NCBI RefSeq assembly: GCF_017052465.1
Contig: NZ_JAFHKT010000141.1
Coordinates: 1-64,000 of the forward strand
Direction of reading: 5' to 3'
DNA: 64,000 nucleotides
Source: Arthrobacter pascens
GTDB taxonomy: Bacteria > Actinomycetota > Actinomycetes > Actinomycetales > Micrococcaceae
The translations under genes were made by a program, and so were the position numbers. Of the stretch, positions 15,550 to 24,632 are shown one piece after another; the stretch's first letter is position 1, and every line of letters starts with the position of its first letter. Below the pieces are notes generated by a model that was given only the letters and a program-made list of their open reading frames with translations, was not told where the DNA came from and ran no database searches.

Positions 15550-17099
15550 GACATTTTCCGCTCTGGCAGGACGCCCGGCAGCTGTTGCCAGCGGGCACCG
15601 GATCCTCGAAGGTTGACGATGGTGCTTTTAGGCTCTGTCATCTCGTGGACGGCATACCTGACGCCTTCGCGCCCCACTCCGGACTTCTTAAATCCGCCAA
15701 AGGGCATCGAGTCGATCCGGACGTCGCTGGTCTCATTGATCACCACGGCGCCCACGTGCAGCTTCTCCGCGATGTCCAGTGCCTGGTCAATGGACTGGGT
15801 GAACACGCCGGCCTGAAGGCCGTAGTCGGAGCTGTTGGCGGCGTGGACAGCGTCCGCGATACTGATGAAGGGCAGGATGCTGACGACGGGGCCGAACACT
15901 TCGTCCCGGATCACCTTGCAGTCCGCGGGCACATCGGTCAGGACGGTCGGCTCGTAGTAGGCGTTCCGCCGTGTCCCTCCCGCATGGACGGTCGCCCCGG
16001 CGGCCTTGGCCTCTTCCACCCATTCCTCGACGCGCCGTGCTTCGGCCTCGGAGATGAGCGGTCCCACGTCGGTGCTGCGGTCGAGCTTCGGCCCGGTTTT
16101 GAGGGCCTCTGTGCCGCGAGTGACGTGTTCCAGGACTTCCTCGAACAGCGAGATGTGCACGTACACGCGCTGGACCGAGAGGCAGTTCTGCCCGGCCACG
16201 CCGAAGGCTCCGGCCACGATGGCATCCGCCGCCTGGATCGCATCCGCGTCGGCGCAGACGATCGTGGCGTTGTTCCCGCCGAGCTCGGAGAGGATCTTCT
16301 TCGCCCCGGCCGCGGCAGCGATGCGCTCCGCCGTCGCAGGGCCGCCGGTGAAGGAAATCAAGTCCACCCGGTCATCCGTGACCAGCGCTTCGGCAACTCC
16401 CGGCCCGCTTACGATCGCCGCGATGCGTCCGGACGGGACGCCCGCTTCGAGCAGCAGCTGGACAAGGGCCAGCGCGATCAGCGGAGTGCGGGCTGATGGC
16501 TTAAGTACGACGCCGTTGCCTCCGATGAGGGCCGGGCCCAGCTTGTGAGCCACCAGGTTCAGCGGGTCGTTGAACGGCGTGATGGCCGCAACGATCCCCA
16601 CCGGCTTGCGGCTGTACCAGCCGATCTTGTTGGCACCGGCCATGCTGTCGTCAAAGCCCAGCGTCTCCCCGGTCAGCTCGCCGGACGCTGCGGCCGAGAG
16701 CCTGAAGGTCTCAATGCAGCGGCGGACCTCGCGCTCGGCTTCGGTGATGGTTTTGCTGCTCTCCGAAGCAATGATGTTGGCGAACCTCTCAGCCTGTTCC
16801 GCCAGCAGCTGAGTTGCCTTTTCCAGCGCCTGACGGCGGGAACGCAGCGGCCACTCCTCACCCTGGAGGTGCCGGTGAAGGTGCGCTACTGCCCGGCGCA
16901 CGTCCTCCGCCGTCGAGGTGCATACGCTCCCCAGCAAGACACCGTCTTCAGGGTCCCTGACTTCAAGGGTCATGTCGGCGGTTTGCCACTGGCCCTCGAA
17001 GAACGCTCCTCCTGGGAGATTCGCAAACTTTGTGCGCCTGTAGGCGGTTTCTTCGGCTGATTCTGGGCGTGCGTCAGCCACTGTTGTTGATGCGAGCAT
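15546..17099 (-). CDS. Aldehyde dehydrogenase family protein
   Basis: 517 residues from ATG 17099, which has AAGGG upstream; the frame is open further up but non-coding in look. The NAD-binding SFTGGPATAERIAAAAG, the catalytic Glu in ELGGNNATIV and the catalytic Cys in GQNCLSVQRV are all present. The C-terminal PFGGFKKSGVGREG closes the family signature. It is translated with the FAD amine oxidase upstream (17-bp gap) and the tartrate-type dehydrogenase downstream (4-bp overlap). It should therefore oxidise the aldehyde released by that oxidase; substrate identity is not shown. Confidence 0.9.
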   Translation of the reverse strand: MLASTTVADARPESAEETAYRRTKFANLPGGAFFEGQWQTADMTLEVRDPEDGVLLGSVCTSTAEDVRRAVAHLHRHLQGEEWPLRSRRQALEKATQLLAEQAERFANIIASESSKTITEAEREVRRCIETFRLSAAASGELTGETLGFDDSMAGANKIGWYSRKPVGIVAAITPFNDPLNLVAHKLGPALIGGNGVVLKPSARTPLIALALVQLLLEAGVPSGRIAAIVSGPGVAEALVTDDRVDLISFTGGPATAERIAAAAGAKKILSELGGNNATIVCADADAIQAADAIVAGAFGVAGQNCLSVQRVYVHISLFEEVLEHVTRGTEALKTGPKLDRSTDVGPLISEAEARRVEEWVEEAKAAGATVHAGGTRRNAYYEPTVLTDVPADCKVIRDEVFGPVVSILPFISIADAVHAANSSDYGLQAGVFTQSIDQALDIAEKLHVGAVVINETSDVRIDSMPFGGFKKSGVGREGVRYAVHEMTEPKSTIVNLRGSGARWQQLPGVLPERKMS

Positions 17100-17116
17100 G
17101 GGAACCCTTAATTTGC

Positions 17117-18394
17117 CTATTTGACTCGGTCGATAATTTTTGCGGCTGCGCCGATGAACGGCAGGAACCACGGCGGGCCGAAGTGGCCTGGGACGGGCGG
17201 ATTCTTCAGGTCTTCCCACACGTTGGCGCTCTTGTCTCCGGCCATGTAGTGAGCCATCCGCTTGCCCATGTGCGCTGCCATCTGCACGCCGTGTCCGCTG
17301 TAGCAGAGCGAGTAGAAGAGGCCGTCATGCTGGCCCGCGTGAACCATCTGGTCCATCGAGAGGTCCACCAGGCCGCCCCAGATGTAGTCCACCTTGGCGT
17401 TGGAGAGGTATGGGAAGAGTTCGAGCATGGCCTTGCGGAGGATCTCGGCGCTCTTGACGTCCGAGTCCGGGCTGGACAGTGCGAAACGGGCCCGGCCGCC
17501 GAACAGCAGCCTGTTGTCCGGGGTGATGCGGAAGTAGTAGGTCAGCATCTTGCTGTCCGAGGCCTGGCGGCGGTTGGGCAGTATCCGGTTGACCACGTCT
17601 TCGGGCAGCGGGTCAGTGACAATGATGAAGCTGCCTACCGGGATCACGCGGCGCTGCAGCCACGGTGTGACGTTGCCGGTGTAGCCGCTGGTGGCGACCA
17701 GGACCTGCTTGGCCCTGGTGATGCCCCGGGTGGTGTGCACGTCGTGCACGGTGCCGGAGACCTTCTTCAGCTCGGTCACTGCAGCGTTCTCGCAGATATC
17801 GGCTCCGGCGGCAACAGCCACTCCGGCCAGGCCATGGACGAACTTGCCCACGTGCAGACCTGCGCCGAGGGGGTCAACCATCGCGCCCTGGTAGAAGTCG
17901 GTGCCGATTTCGCTGTGGATCTCGGATTTCGGGATGACGGTGACGTGGTGATCGGCCAGGGTGGCCAGCTTCTCCTGCGACTTCAGGAAGCCCTCGTAGT
18001 GGGACTTGTGGAAGGCCAGCGAGAGCTTTCCGAAGCGGTTGTAGTCGCAGTCGATGCCATTGTCGTGCACCAGCTTCTCGATGGTGTCGATGGCGTCGTT
18101 GTATTCCTGGAACATCTCCACGGCACGCGTGGCACCGTAGCGCTTGACCGCGGTGCTGAAGCTGATGGCCAACCCGGTAGTCGCCATTCCCCCATTACGG
18201 CCGGACGCGCCCCACCCCACGGTGTGGCGTTCGAAAACGGCAACGCTAGCGCCTTGCTTGGCAAATTCCAGGGCCGCGGACAGCCCCGTAAATCCGGCGC
18301 CGATGATTGCCACATCGACATTCTCCGGTACCGGAGTCTGCCGGTAGTCTCCGGATGCTTCGGCTGTGTCCAGCCAGTAAGGAATGAGTTTCAC
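17117..18394 (-). CDS. DAO-family FAD amine oxidase (PuuB-like)
   Basis: A 425-residue flavoprotein. The FAD loop VAIIGAGFTGLSAALEFA is near residue 28, followed by GWGASGRNGGM, typical of gamma-glutamylputrescine oxidase and related amino-group oxidases. The C-terminal LCYSGHGVQMAAHMGK closes the FAD domain. Such enzymes oxidise a C-N bond to an imine that hydrolyses to an aldehyde and an amine. The next gene is an aldehyde dehydrogenase, which fits. Neither PuuA (glutamylation) nor PuuD is nearby, so a full Puu route is not supported here. Confidence 0.85.
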   Translation of the reverse strand: MKLIPYWLDTAEASGDYRQTPVPENVDVAIIGAGFTGLSAALEFAKQGASVAVFERHTVGWGASGRNGGMATTGLAISFSTAVKRYGATRAVEMFQEYNDAIDTIEKLVHDNGIDCDYNRFGKLSLAFHKSHYEGFLKSQEKLATLADHHVTVIPKSEIHSEIGTDFYQGAMVDPLGAGLHVGKFVHGLAGVAVAAGADICENAAVTELKKVSGTVHDVHTTRGITRAKQVLVATSGYTGNVTPWLQRRVIPVGSFIIVTDPLPEDVVNRILPNRRQASDSKMLTYYFRITPDNRLLFGGRARFALSSPDSDVKSAEILRKAMLELFPYLSNAKVDYIWGGLVDLSMDQMVHAGQHDGLFYSLCYSGHGVQMAAHMGKRMAHYMAGDKSANVWEDLKNPPVPGHFGPPWFLPFIGAAAKIIDRVK

Positions 18395-18421
18395 GGTTTG
18401 ACCTTTCGCCTCGAATTCGGT

Positions 18422-19096
18422 TTAGAGACCGAGGTGCTTGTTGATCTCGTCCAGGGACTTGACAGTGTTGAGGTCGTAGCCCGGGCCGATGGGGTCATAG
18501 CCACGGTCCAGCATCCAGAGGTTCCGGAAGCCCATGTCGTGCATCGGATGCATGTCGTAGCGGGTGTGCGAGGAGACGTGCAGGAAGTCCTCCGGCTTGG
18601 CGTTCAAAGTGTCCAGCATGTACTCGAACGCCTGGTAGCGCGGCTTGTATGCCTGGGCCTGCTCGGCGGTCAACACGGCGTGGAAGTCTGCACCGAGCTT
18701 GGGAATGCTGATGTCCAGGAAGCTGGTGTCCGCGTTGGACAGTGCCACCAGTTTGTAGTTGTCGCCCATGAGCTTCAGCGGAGCCGGCACGTCCTCGTGG
18801 GCAACCCAGCCGCGTACAGCCTCAGCGAACGCTGCGCCGGCGCCTTCGGTCGGGCCAATGCCCCAGCGCTTGCACACGCGGTCAAAGGAATCCTGAAGGA
18901 TCTGCTCGTAGGGCTTGTAGTCGCCGCAGACCTCGTCGAACCGGTACCCGCGGAACTGCTTCTTGAAGGCAGGCCACTGCTCTTCTGAGATGCGGCCATC
19001 GAGCAGGCGACGCGTGGTGGGATCAATGTCGAAGTTAATGAGAGTGCCGTAGATATCAAAAGAGATGTACTTCGGCCGGAAGTTCGTGTCTGCCAT
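18422..19096 (-). CDS. HAD-superfamily hydrolase annotated-type 'haloacid dehalogenase type II'
   Basis: A 224-residue HAD hydrolase. Asp14 in SFDIYGTLINF is the expected nucleophile, ALSNAD is the second motif, and a Lys is present in YKPRYQAFEYM. In L-2-haloacid dehalogenases the next motif is SSN; here it reads SSHTRYDMHP, so the conserved Asn appears to be His. Dehalogenation is therefore doubtful. First gene of the leftward operon, 28 bp before the FAD oxidase, with a promoter carrying a GntR-type operator (19221-19254). Its role in the amine pathway is unknown. Confidence 0.8.
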   Translation of the reverse strand: MADTNFRPKYISFDIYGTLINFDIDPTTRRLLDGRISEEQWPAFKKQFRGYRFDEVCGDYKPYEQILQDSFDRVCKRWGIGPTEGAGAAFAEAVRGWVAHEDVPAPLKLMGDNYKLVALSNADTSFLDISIPKLGADFHAVLTAEQAQAYKPRYQAFEYMLDTLNAKPEDFLHVSSHTRYDMHPMHDMGFRNLWMLDRGYDPIGPGYDLNTVKSLDEINKHLGL

Positions 19097-19220
19097 GAGT
19101 CGTCCGTTTCTTGAAGTCGTGTCGAAGGCCCGGATGCCGAGCCTCCTTATGGTTTCAGGGCATGTACAGAGCGAGGTGGATTCTTCCCCGTGGCAGGGGT
19201 CTCTGCTGCCCGATACATCG

Positions 19221-19254
19221 ACTGTAGAACCGAAAATTGTAAATTGTCAACAGT
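19221..19254 (-). promoter_or_regulatory. Leftward promoter overlapped by a GntR-type operator
   Basis: On the minus strand TTGACA (19245-19250) is followed after 18 bp by TACAGT (19221-19226), a good sigma-70-type promoter. The -35 lies inside ACTGTTGACAAT (19243-19254), a copy of the island operator, so a bound GntR protein would block RNA polymerase. It drives the HAD-oxidase-dehydrogenase operon starting at 19096. The remaining 19097-19502 spacer holds the opposite promoter (19305) and about 170 bp of 5' leader for the transporter operon; nothing else was recognised. Confidence 0.65.
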
Positions 19255-19304
19255 TGGGCGCCATCCCTCCGGGAGTCATTAACCCACCATTTTTCTTTTC
19301 GTCA

Positions 19305-19316
19305 ATTGTTGACAAT
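19305..19316 (+). promoter_or_regulatory. GntR-type operator and -35 of the transporter operon
   Basis: A perfect palindrome, ATTGTTGACAAT, with TTGACA at 19309-19314 as a likely -35 on the plus strand; a weak -10 (TTGCAT) follows 17 bp later. Only 50 bp from the operator of the divergent promoter, so one regulator dimer pair could control both operons. Confidence 0.6.
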
Positions 19317-19502
19317 CTGCACCTGAGGGGGTTGCATTGGGTTAGATGCGGAACGAGATCAGGATCACAACTCCGCATGAAGCAAGACACGTCTGTACCG
19401 ACCCAGCACCTTAAAGTCAGGGATGCCGACCGGTCGGTCCCGCGAAATATGCACCCGTTTTGGCGGATCCAATTCAGCCAAAACCATTCGAAGGGAAGCA
19501 CC

Positions 19503-20429
19503 ATGAAGACCATAAACAAAGTTCAGACCGCAGCAGCCGCCCTCGCCACGCTCCTGGCACTGAGCGCCTGCGGCGGGACTGCCAACAGCGACACCTCCGC
19601 GGGCGGCTCGAAGACATCGAATACGGCTGATATCTCGGAGGGCATCCAGCCTGACGAGGCCGCGGTCAAGCTGCTGCCGCAGTCCTACAAGGACAAGGGC
19701 GAGCTCACGGTAGCCATGGACCTGCACTACCCGCCGACCACCTTCCTTGCCGATGACAACGTGACCCCGATCGGCCTGAACCCGGACATCGCCCGCCTGG
19801 TGGCGAAGAAGCTTGGGCTCAAACTGAAGTTCGAGAACACCGCGTTTGACACGATCATTCCCGGTATCGACGGTGGCCGCTATGACTTTACTGTCACCAC
19901 CATGTCCCCCACGGAAGAGCGGCTGAAGGTGATGGACATGGTGACCTATGTCAGCACCGGAGTCTCGGTAGCCGTGGCTCACGGCAACCCGCTGAACATC
20001 AGCAACGACGACATGTGCGGCAAGAACATCGCCGTGACTAAGGGCTCGAACGCCCAGCTGAAGCACCTGCCGAACGTCTCGAAATGGACCTGCGAGGAAA
20101 AGGGCAAGCCGGCCATCAACGGCGTCACGCTTCCCAATATCCAGGAAGCCCTGACGCAGCTGGCGTCCAAGCGTGTTGACGGCGTCGTCTACGACACCCC
20201 CGCGCTGGTCTGGGCAAACGAGCAGCAGCCGAACACCTTTGAGGTTCTGACTCCGAAGCTGGATACCCGCACGGAGCACGTGAACGCCATGGGCCTGAAG
20301 AAGGGCTCCCCGCTGACGCCGGCCATTCAGGCAGCCACGCAGTCCATCCTTGAGAGCCCGGAATACAAGAAGTCGCTCGACACGTGGGGCCTCAGCGGCG
20401 CAGGCATCCCCACGGCCAACCTTAAGTAG
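19503..20429 (+). CDS. Polar amino-acid ABC transporter substrate-binding lipoprotein (copy 1)
   Basis: 308 residues. A signal peptide ends in the lipobox LSACGG, so the protein is anchored outside the membrane. The body is a family-3 solute-binding protein: GELTVAMDLHYPPTTFL, NPDIARLVAKKLGLKL, TTMSPTEERLKVMDMV and a glycine-rich ligand region. The family binds polar amino acids and opines. ATG 19503 follows GAAGGGAAG. First gene of a rightward operon with permease, ATPase and catabolic enzymes. A close paralogue is at 27054. Confidence 0.9.
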   Translation: MKTINKVQTAAAALATLLALSACGGTANSDTSAGGSKTSNTADISEGIQPDEAAVKLLPQSYKDKGELTVAMDLHYPPTTFLADDNVTPIGLNPDIARLVAKKLGLKLKFENTAFDTIIPGIDGGRYDFTVTTMSPTEERLKVMDMVTYVSTGVSVAVAHGNPLNISNDDMCGKNIAVTKGSNAQLKHLPNVSKWTCEEKGKPAINGVTLPNIQEALTQLASKRVDGVVYDTPALVWANEQQPNTFEVLTPKLDTRTEHVNAMGLKKGSPLTPAIQAATQSILESPEYKKSLDTWGLSGAGIPTANLK

Positions 20430-20474
20430 CAGGCGGCGTCCATGCAGCAAATAACGATTGAAAGAAGTGAACCC

Positions 20475-21371
20475 ATGAGTGGGAAGGACTCAGCGCTCAA
20501 GCCACGGCTCAAGCGGCGGAGCACCTTTGAGTATGTTGCCTGGGTTGTGTGCAGCCTGATCGGCATCGGCATCCTGATCTCGGTTTCGACCAACCCCAAC
20601 TTCAAGTGGGACGTGGTTGCCAAGTACATCACGCATGAAACCATCGTCCGCGGCCTGATGCTCACCATCTTCCTCACCTTCGCCAGCATGGCCCTGGGAA
20701 CGCTCCTGGGCCTGGGGCTGGCGATCATGAGGGGCTCAAGCATCAAACCGATTGCGGCCACCGCGGGCGCCTACATCACCATTTTCCGCGGCACCCCGGT
20801 CCTGGTGCAGCTGATCTTCTGGTTCAACGTCTCCGCGCTCTACCCGAACCTGACCATCGGTATCCCGTTCACCGACATCGGCACCGCGGTCGACATGAAC
20901 GCCCTGATGGCACCCATCACGGCTGCCCTGGTTGGCCTGACGCTCAATGAGGCTGCCTACATGGCCGAGATCATCCGTGGCGGGTTCTCCTCGGTCGGCA
21001 AGGGCCAGATCGAGGCCGCAGACTCCCTCGGCATGAGCGGGGCGATGAAGATGCGCAAGGTCATCATCCCCCAGGCCATGCCCTCGATCATCCCGGCGAC
21101 GGGTAACCAGGTGATCGGCATGTTCAAGGGAACCTCCCTGGTGAGCGTGCTCGGTGTTGCCGAGCTGCTCCAAAGCGCCCAGCTCATCTATGCCCGCACG
21201 TACGAGACCATCCCGCTGCTGATCGTGGCCAGCCTCTGGTACCTCGTGATGACCCTGCTGCTGAGCTACCCGCAGTCCAAGCTCGAGCAAAAATACTCCC
21301 GTGCAACCTCCAGGCTTCCCCGGAAAGCGAAAAAGGTTGTGCTGACAGACCCGGAAGGTATTGCCAGATGA
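20475..21371 (+). CDS. Amino-acid ABC transporter permease (copy 1)
   Basis: 298 residues with about five hydrophobic helices after a basic N-terminus. The HisM-type segment [15 protein letters not shown] is present, as is the ATPase-contacting loop [17 protein letters not shown] 20475 has GAAAGAAG upstream; ATG 20442 is an alternative that adds 11 residues. It overlaps the ATPase gene by 4 bp (ATGA). Only one permease type is encoded, so it probably acts as a homodimer. It is nearly identical to the permease at 28025. Confidence 0.9.
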   Translation: MSGKDSALKPRLKRRSTFEYVAWVVCSLIGIGILISVSTNPNFKWDVVAKYITHETIVRGLMLTIFLTFASMALGTLLGLGLAIMRGSSIKPIAATAGAYITIFRGTPVLVQLIFWFNVSALYPNLTIGIPFTDIGTAVDMNALMAPITAALVGLTLNEAAYMAEIIRGGFSSVGKGQIEAADSLGMSGAMKMRKVIIPQAMPSIIPATGNQVIGMFKGTSLVSVLGVAELLQSAQLIYARTYETIPLLIVASLWYLVMTLLLSYPQSKLEQKYSRATSRLPRKAKKVVLTDPEGIAR

Positions 21372-22135
21372 GCACCGACGGCACCATTCACGCCCGCGGA
21401 ATCCGAAAGTCCTTCGGACCCAAGACAGTCCTGAAGGACATCAATCTGGACATCGCCAGCGGAGAGATCTGCTGCATCATCGGCCCCAGCGGCTCCGGCA
21501 AGTCCACTGTCCTGCGCTGCATCAACGGCCTGGAGACCGTCGACAGCGGTGTTCTGAAGGTCAACGGCGAGAACTTCGGATACTACGAGACCGACACCGC
21601 CTACCATGCCCTCAGCCCCAAGAAACTCGCTGAGCAGCGCACCAAGGTCGGCATGGTCTTCCAGCAGTTCAACCTCTTCCCCAACATGACTGCCCAGGAA
21701 AACATCATGGCCGGTCCAGTGCTGGTCAAAGGCGCCGACAAAAAAGAGTCGGCCAAGCGGGCCCACGAACTGCTGGCCAGCGTCGGCCTGAGCGGTTTCG
21801 GCGACTACTACCCGGCCCAGCTCTCCGGCGGGCAGCAGCAGCGCGTGGCGATCGCGCGGTCCCTGGCGATGGACCCCGAGATCATGCTCTTCGATGAACC
21901 CACGTCCGCCCTGGACCCCGAAAAGGTCGGCGAAGTCCTCATGGTCATGCAGGACCTGGCCAAGAAGGGTATGACGATGGTGGTGGTCACCCACGAAATG
22001 GGCTTCGCCCGCGAAGTGGCTGACTCCCTGATCTTCATGGACGACGGCTACGTCGTCGAACGCGGCGACGCCCGGGAAGTCCTTCGCAACCCCAAGGAAC
22101 CCCGCACCCAGGCCTTCCTGGAAAAGGTGATCTAA
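21368..22135 (+). CDS. Amino-acid ABC transporter ATP-binding protein
   Basis: 255 residues with Walker [11 protein letters not shown]-loop [10 protein letters not shown], signature LSGGQQQR, Walker B IMLFDEP and switch HEM. All parts of a GlnQ/HisP-type ATPase are intact. Its start overlaps the permease stop. It is the only amino-acid ATPase in the window, so it probably energises both the copy-1 and the copy-2 permease; copy 2 has lost its own. Confidence 0.95.
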   Translation: MSTDGTIHARGIRKSFGPKTVLKDINLDIASGEICCIIGPSGSGKSTVLRCINGLETVDSGVLKVNGENFGYYETDTAYHALSPKKLAEQRTKVGMVFQQFNLFPNMTAQENIMAGPVLVKGADKKESAKRAHELLASVGLSGFGDYYPAQLSGGQQQRVAIARSLAMDPEIMLFDEPTSALDPEKVGEVLMVMQDLAKKGMTMVVVTHEMGFAREVADSLIFMDDGYVVERGDAREVLRNPKEPRTQAFLEKVI

Positions 22136-23272
22136 ATGACCGATGGCAAGCTGGCCGTTATCGGCCTGGGCAGCATCGGAAGCATGGCGTTGTGGCAGGC
22201 CTCCCGCCTGACGGACTCAGTGGTCGGATTCGAGGCACAGTCCCCGGCCCATGCCCGAAGCGCCGTTGGCGGTGACACGCGCCTGTTCCGCATGCTGTAT
22301 CGCGGAACACCCAGCTACTACCCCATCCTGCAACGTTCCCGCAGCCTCTGGGCCGAACTCGAGGCGGAATCGGGCCAGGACATCCTGACCCGCTGCGGAG
22401 GCCTGTCAATTGGAACAGTTGGCGGCCCCTATATTCCCAGCCTGCTGGAAACGACGCGGCTCAACGGCGCTGACCACGAAATCCTGAGCCGCGAGGCCAT
22501 GGCGGAACGCTACCCGCAGCACAACCTCCGGCCCGACGACATCGCCGTGTACGACCCCCACGCCGGAGCCCTGCGCACCGACCGTGCGGTGACGGCGGCA
22601 GTCTCAGCAGCCCAGGCCAACGGGGCAACGATCCACACGAACACGCCGATCGACAGCATCACCGAAACGGGGGACGGCGTCGTCATCACCTCCGGCGAGA
22701 AGTCCTGGACCTTCGAGAATGTCATCGTCTCCTCCGGCGGCTGGTCCCAGCGGCTGATGCCCGACTACCTGAAGGCCGCAACCCAGACCAAACGGATCTT
22801 CCTCTCCTGGTTCGTCGCGAGGGACGCGGCGGAATTCTCACCCGACAGGTTCCCCATCTTCATCCGGATTTCCGGTGACCGCTCGATGTACGGAGCACCC
22901 ACTGTCGACGGCGTGACGGTAAAAGCAACCCTCGATGGCCGCGGAGCGCCAACACCGAAGGCCGATTCAGTCCCCCGGGACCTCACGCCCGCGGAAATCG
23001 CTGAAACCACCGAGACCGTCACCGAGTTCTTCCCCGGCCTGTTCCCCAACATTGTCCGCTCGGATGCGTTCCCGGACCTCTTCACGAAGGACGGGCATGC
23101 ACTGCTTGGCCACCTCGGGGAAAGCAGCAGAATCTACTGCGCCACCGGGTTCTCCGGCGGTGGTTTCAAAATGGCTTCGGGCTATGGCGAGATAGCGGCA
23201 CACGAGGCTTTGGGTAAGCGCTCCTTTGAGGGCCTGGAGTTCCTCAGGCCCGAACGGTATAAGACCCACTGA
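22136..23272 (+). CDS. Monomeric sarcosine oxidase/N-methyltryptophan oxidase-like flavoenzyme
   Basis: 378 residues starting directly after the ATPase stop, with AAGGTGA upstream. The FAD loop is LAVIGLGSIGSMALWQ, the family segment ARSAVGGDTRLFRMLY follows, and the C-terminal CATGFSGGGFKMASGYGE closes the flavin site. In sarcosine oxidase a Cys in the (C)xYTxTPDEHF region binds FAD covalently. Here that stretch reads RSDAFPDLFTKDGHALLG, with no Cys, so the flavin is probably not covalently held at this site. Likely oxidises a secondary amine or N-methyl amino acid brought in by the ABC importer. Confidence 0.85.
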   Translation: MTDGKLAVIGLGSIGSMALWQASRLTDSVVGFEAQSPAHARSAVGGDTRLFRMLYRGTPSYYPILQRSRSLWAELEAESGQDILTRCGGLSIGTVGGPYIPSLLETTRLNGADHEILSREAMAERYPQHNLRPDDIAVYDPHAGALRTDRAVTAAVSAAQANGATIHTNTPIDSITETGDGVVITSGEKSWTFENVIVSSGGWSQRLMPDYLKAATQTKRIFLSWFVARDAAEFSPDRFPIFIRISGDRSMYGAPTVDGVTVKATLDGRGAPTPKADSVPRDLTPAEIAETTETVTEFFPGLFPNIVRSDAFPDLFTKDGHALLGHLGESSRIYCATGFSGGGFKMASGYGEIAAHEALGKRSFEGLEFLRPERYKTH

Positions 23273-23311
23273 CACCAGCGGTGACATGGGGTGATTCACC
23301 CAGCATCGCCT

Positions 23312-23323
23312 ATTGTTGACAAT
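23312..23323 (+). promoter_or_regulatory. GntR-type operator before gabT
   Basis: ATTGTTGACAAT, identical to 19305-19316, with TTGACA (23316-23321) as a possible -35 and a poor -10 (AAGTAT) 17 bp later. It lies 27 bp before the gabT start, so gabT-gabD-gntR may have their own regulated promoter inside the operon and a very short or absent 5' leader. Confidence 0.6.
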
Positions 23324-23350
23324 TTACAGTTCCTAAGAAAGTATGAAGCC

Positions 23351-24604
23351 ATGGCAACTCTCAGTCCCCTCCTGAAGCAGGCAACTCCGGTGGTCGTTGA
23401 CTACGCCGCCGGCAGCTGGATCCATGCGACAGACGGCAAAAAGTACCTCGATTTCACCACCGGAATCGGCGTTACCAGCACGGGCCACTGCCACCCCGAC
23501 GTCGTAGCGGCAGCCCGCGAACAGGTGGGCAAGATTGTCCATGCCCAGTACACCACCGTGATGCACAAGCCCTTGCTTGAGCTCACCGAAAAACTGGGAG
23601 ACTTCCTGCCCTCTGGGCTGGACAGCGTTTTCTACGCCACGTCCGGCTCCGAGGCCGTGGAGGCTTCCATCCGCCTCGCGCGCATGGCCACGGGACGGCC
23701 CAACATCATCTCCTTCCACGGCGGCTTCCACGGCAGGACCGTGGGTGCCGCTTCGCTGACCACGGCCGGCACGAAGTTCCGTTCAGGCTTCTCCCCCCTC
23801 ATGGGTGGAGTGCACATCGCGCCTTTCCCGCATTCCTACCGGTACGGCTGGGACGAGGAAACTGCAGTCAACTTCGCCCTGAAGGAACTGGACCACCTCC
23901 TCCTGAGCATCAGCAGCCCCGCAGACACGGCGGGTTTCATCATCGAACCCGTTCTGGGCGACGGCGGGTACATTCCCACTCCGCCTGCGTTCCTGCAGGG
24001 ATTGCGGGAACGCGCTGACCGTCACGGCATCGTGCTCATCCTGGACGAGGTCCAGGCGGGCGTAGGCCGGACCGGAAAGTTCTGGGGCCACGACTGGGCA
24101 GGTATCACCCCTGACGTGGTGATCACCGCGAAGGGACTCGCCAGCGGCTTCCCCATCTCTGCCATCGCCGCGTCAGCAGAGCTGATGGGCAAGGCCTGGC
24201 CGGGTTCCCAGGGCGGTACCTATGGTGGAAACGCCGTAGCGGCCGCAGCCGGCGTGGCAACCCTGGGCGTCATCGAGCGCGAGAACCTGGTCGAGAATGC
24301 CCTGCTTCGGGGCGATGAACTGCGGGCAGGGCTTGACCAGCTCAAGACAGAATTTGCAGGAATCGGAAATGTCCGCGGCCGCGGCCTGATGCAAGGTGTG
24401 GAATTCACGTCTGCGGACAACCTGCCTGATGCGGATACGGCACTGGCCGTTCAGCAAGCAGCCATCAAGGAAGAGCTTCTCCTCCTCACCTGCGGACCGA
24501 ACGGAAACGTCGTCCGCATCATCCCGGCGCTCAACGTCAGCAGCGACGAGATCCAGGCTGGGCTGACCAGGTTCACCCAGGCGCTGAAGACAGCCACCTC
24601 CTAA
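23351..24604 (+). CDS. gabT: Class III aminotransferase (4-aminobutyrate aminotransferase-like)
   Basis: 417 residues from ATG 23351 (AAGAAAG upstream). Fold-type I class III features: the cofactor-binding SGSEAVEASIRLAR, HGGFHGRTVGA, the Asp in ILDEVQAGVGRTG and the PLP lysine in VVITAKGLASG. GabT transfers the amino group of GABA or a similar omega-amino acid to 2-oxoglutarate, giving a semialdehyde. The next gene is a succinate-semialdehyde dehydrogenase type, which fits. Related enzymes use ornithine, beta-alanine or diaminobutyrate, so the substrate is open. Confidence 0.85.
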   Translation: MATLSPLLKQATPVVVDYAAGSWIHATDGKKYLDFTTGIGVTSTGHCHPDVVAAAREQVGKIVHAQYTTVMHKPLLELTEKLGDFLPSGLDSVFYATSGSEAVEASIRLARMATGRPNIISFHGGFHGRTVGAASLTTAGTKFRSGFSPLMGGVHIAPFPHSYRYGWDEETAVNFALKELDHLLLSISSPADTAGFIIEPVLGDGGYIPTPPAFLQGLRERADRHGIVLILDEVQAGVGRTGKFWGHDWAGITPDVVITAKGLASGFPISAIAASAELMGKAWPGSQGGTYGGNAVAAAAGVATLGVIERENLVENALLRGDELRAGLDQLKTEFAGIGNVRGRGLMQGVEFTSADNLPDADTALAVQQAAIKEELLLLTCGPNGNVVRIIPALNVSSDEIQAGLTRFTQALKTATS

Positions 24605-24632
24605 TCTCTCCTACGACCCTTGAAAGCGTGAC

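Noticed and set aside
17030..18988. 652-codon open frame on the plus strand
   Set aside because: Antisense of the FAD oxidase and HAD genes; no motif of its own.
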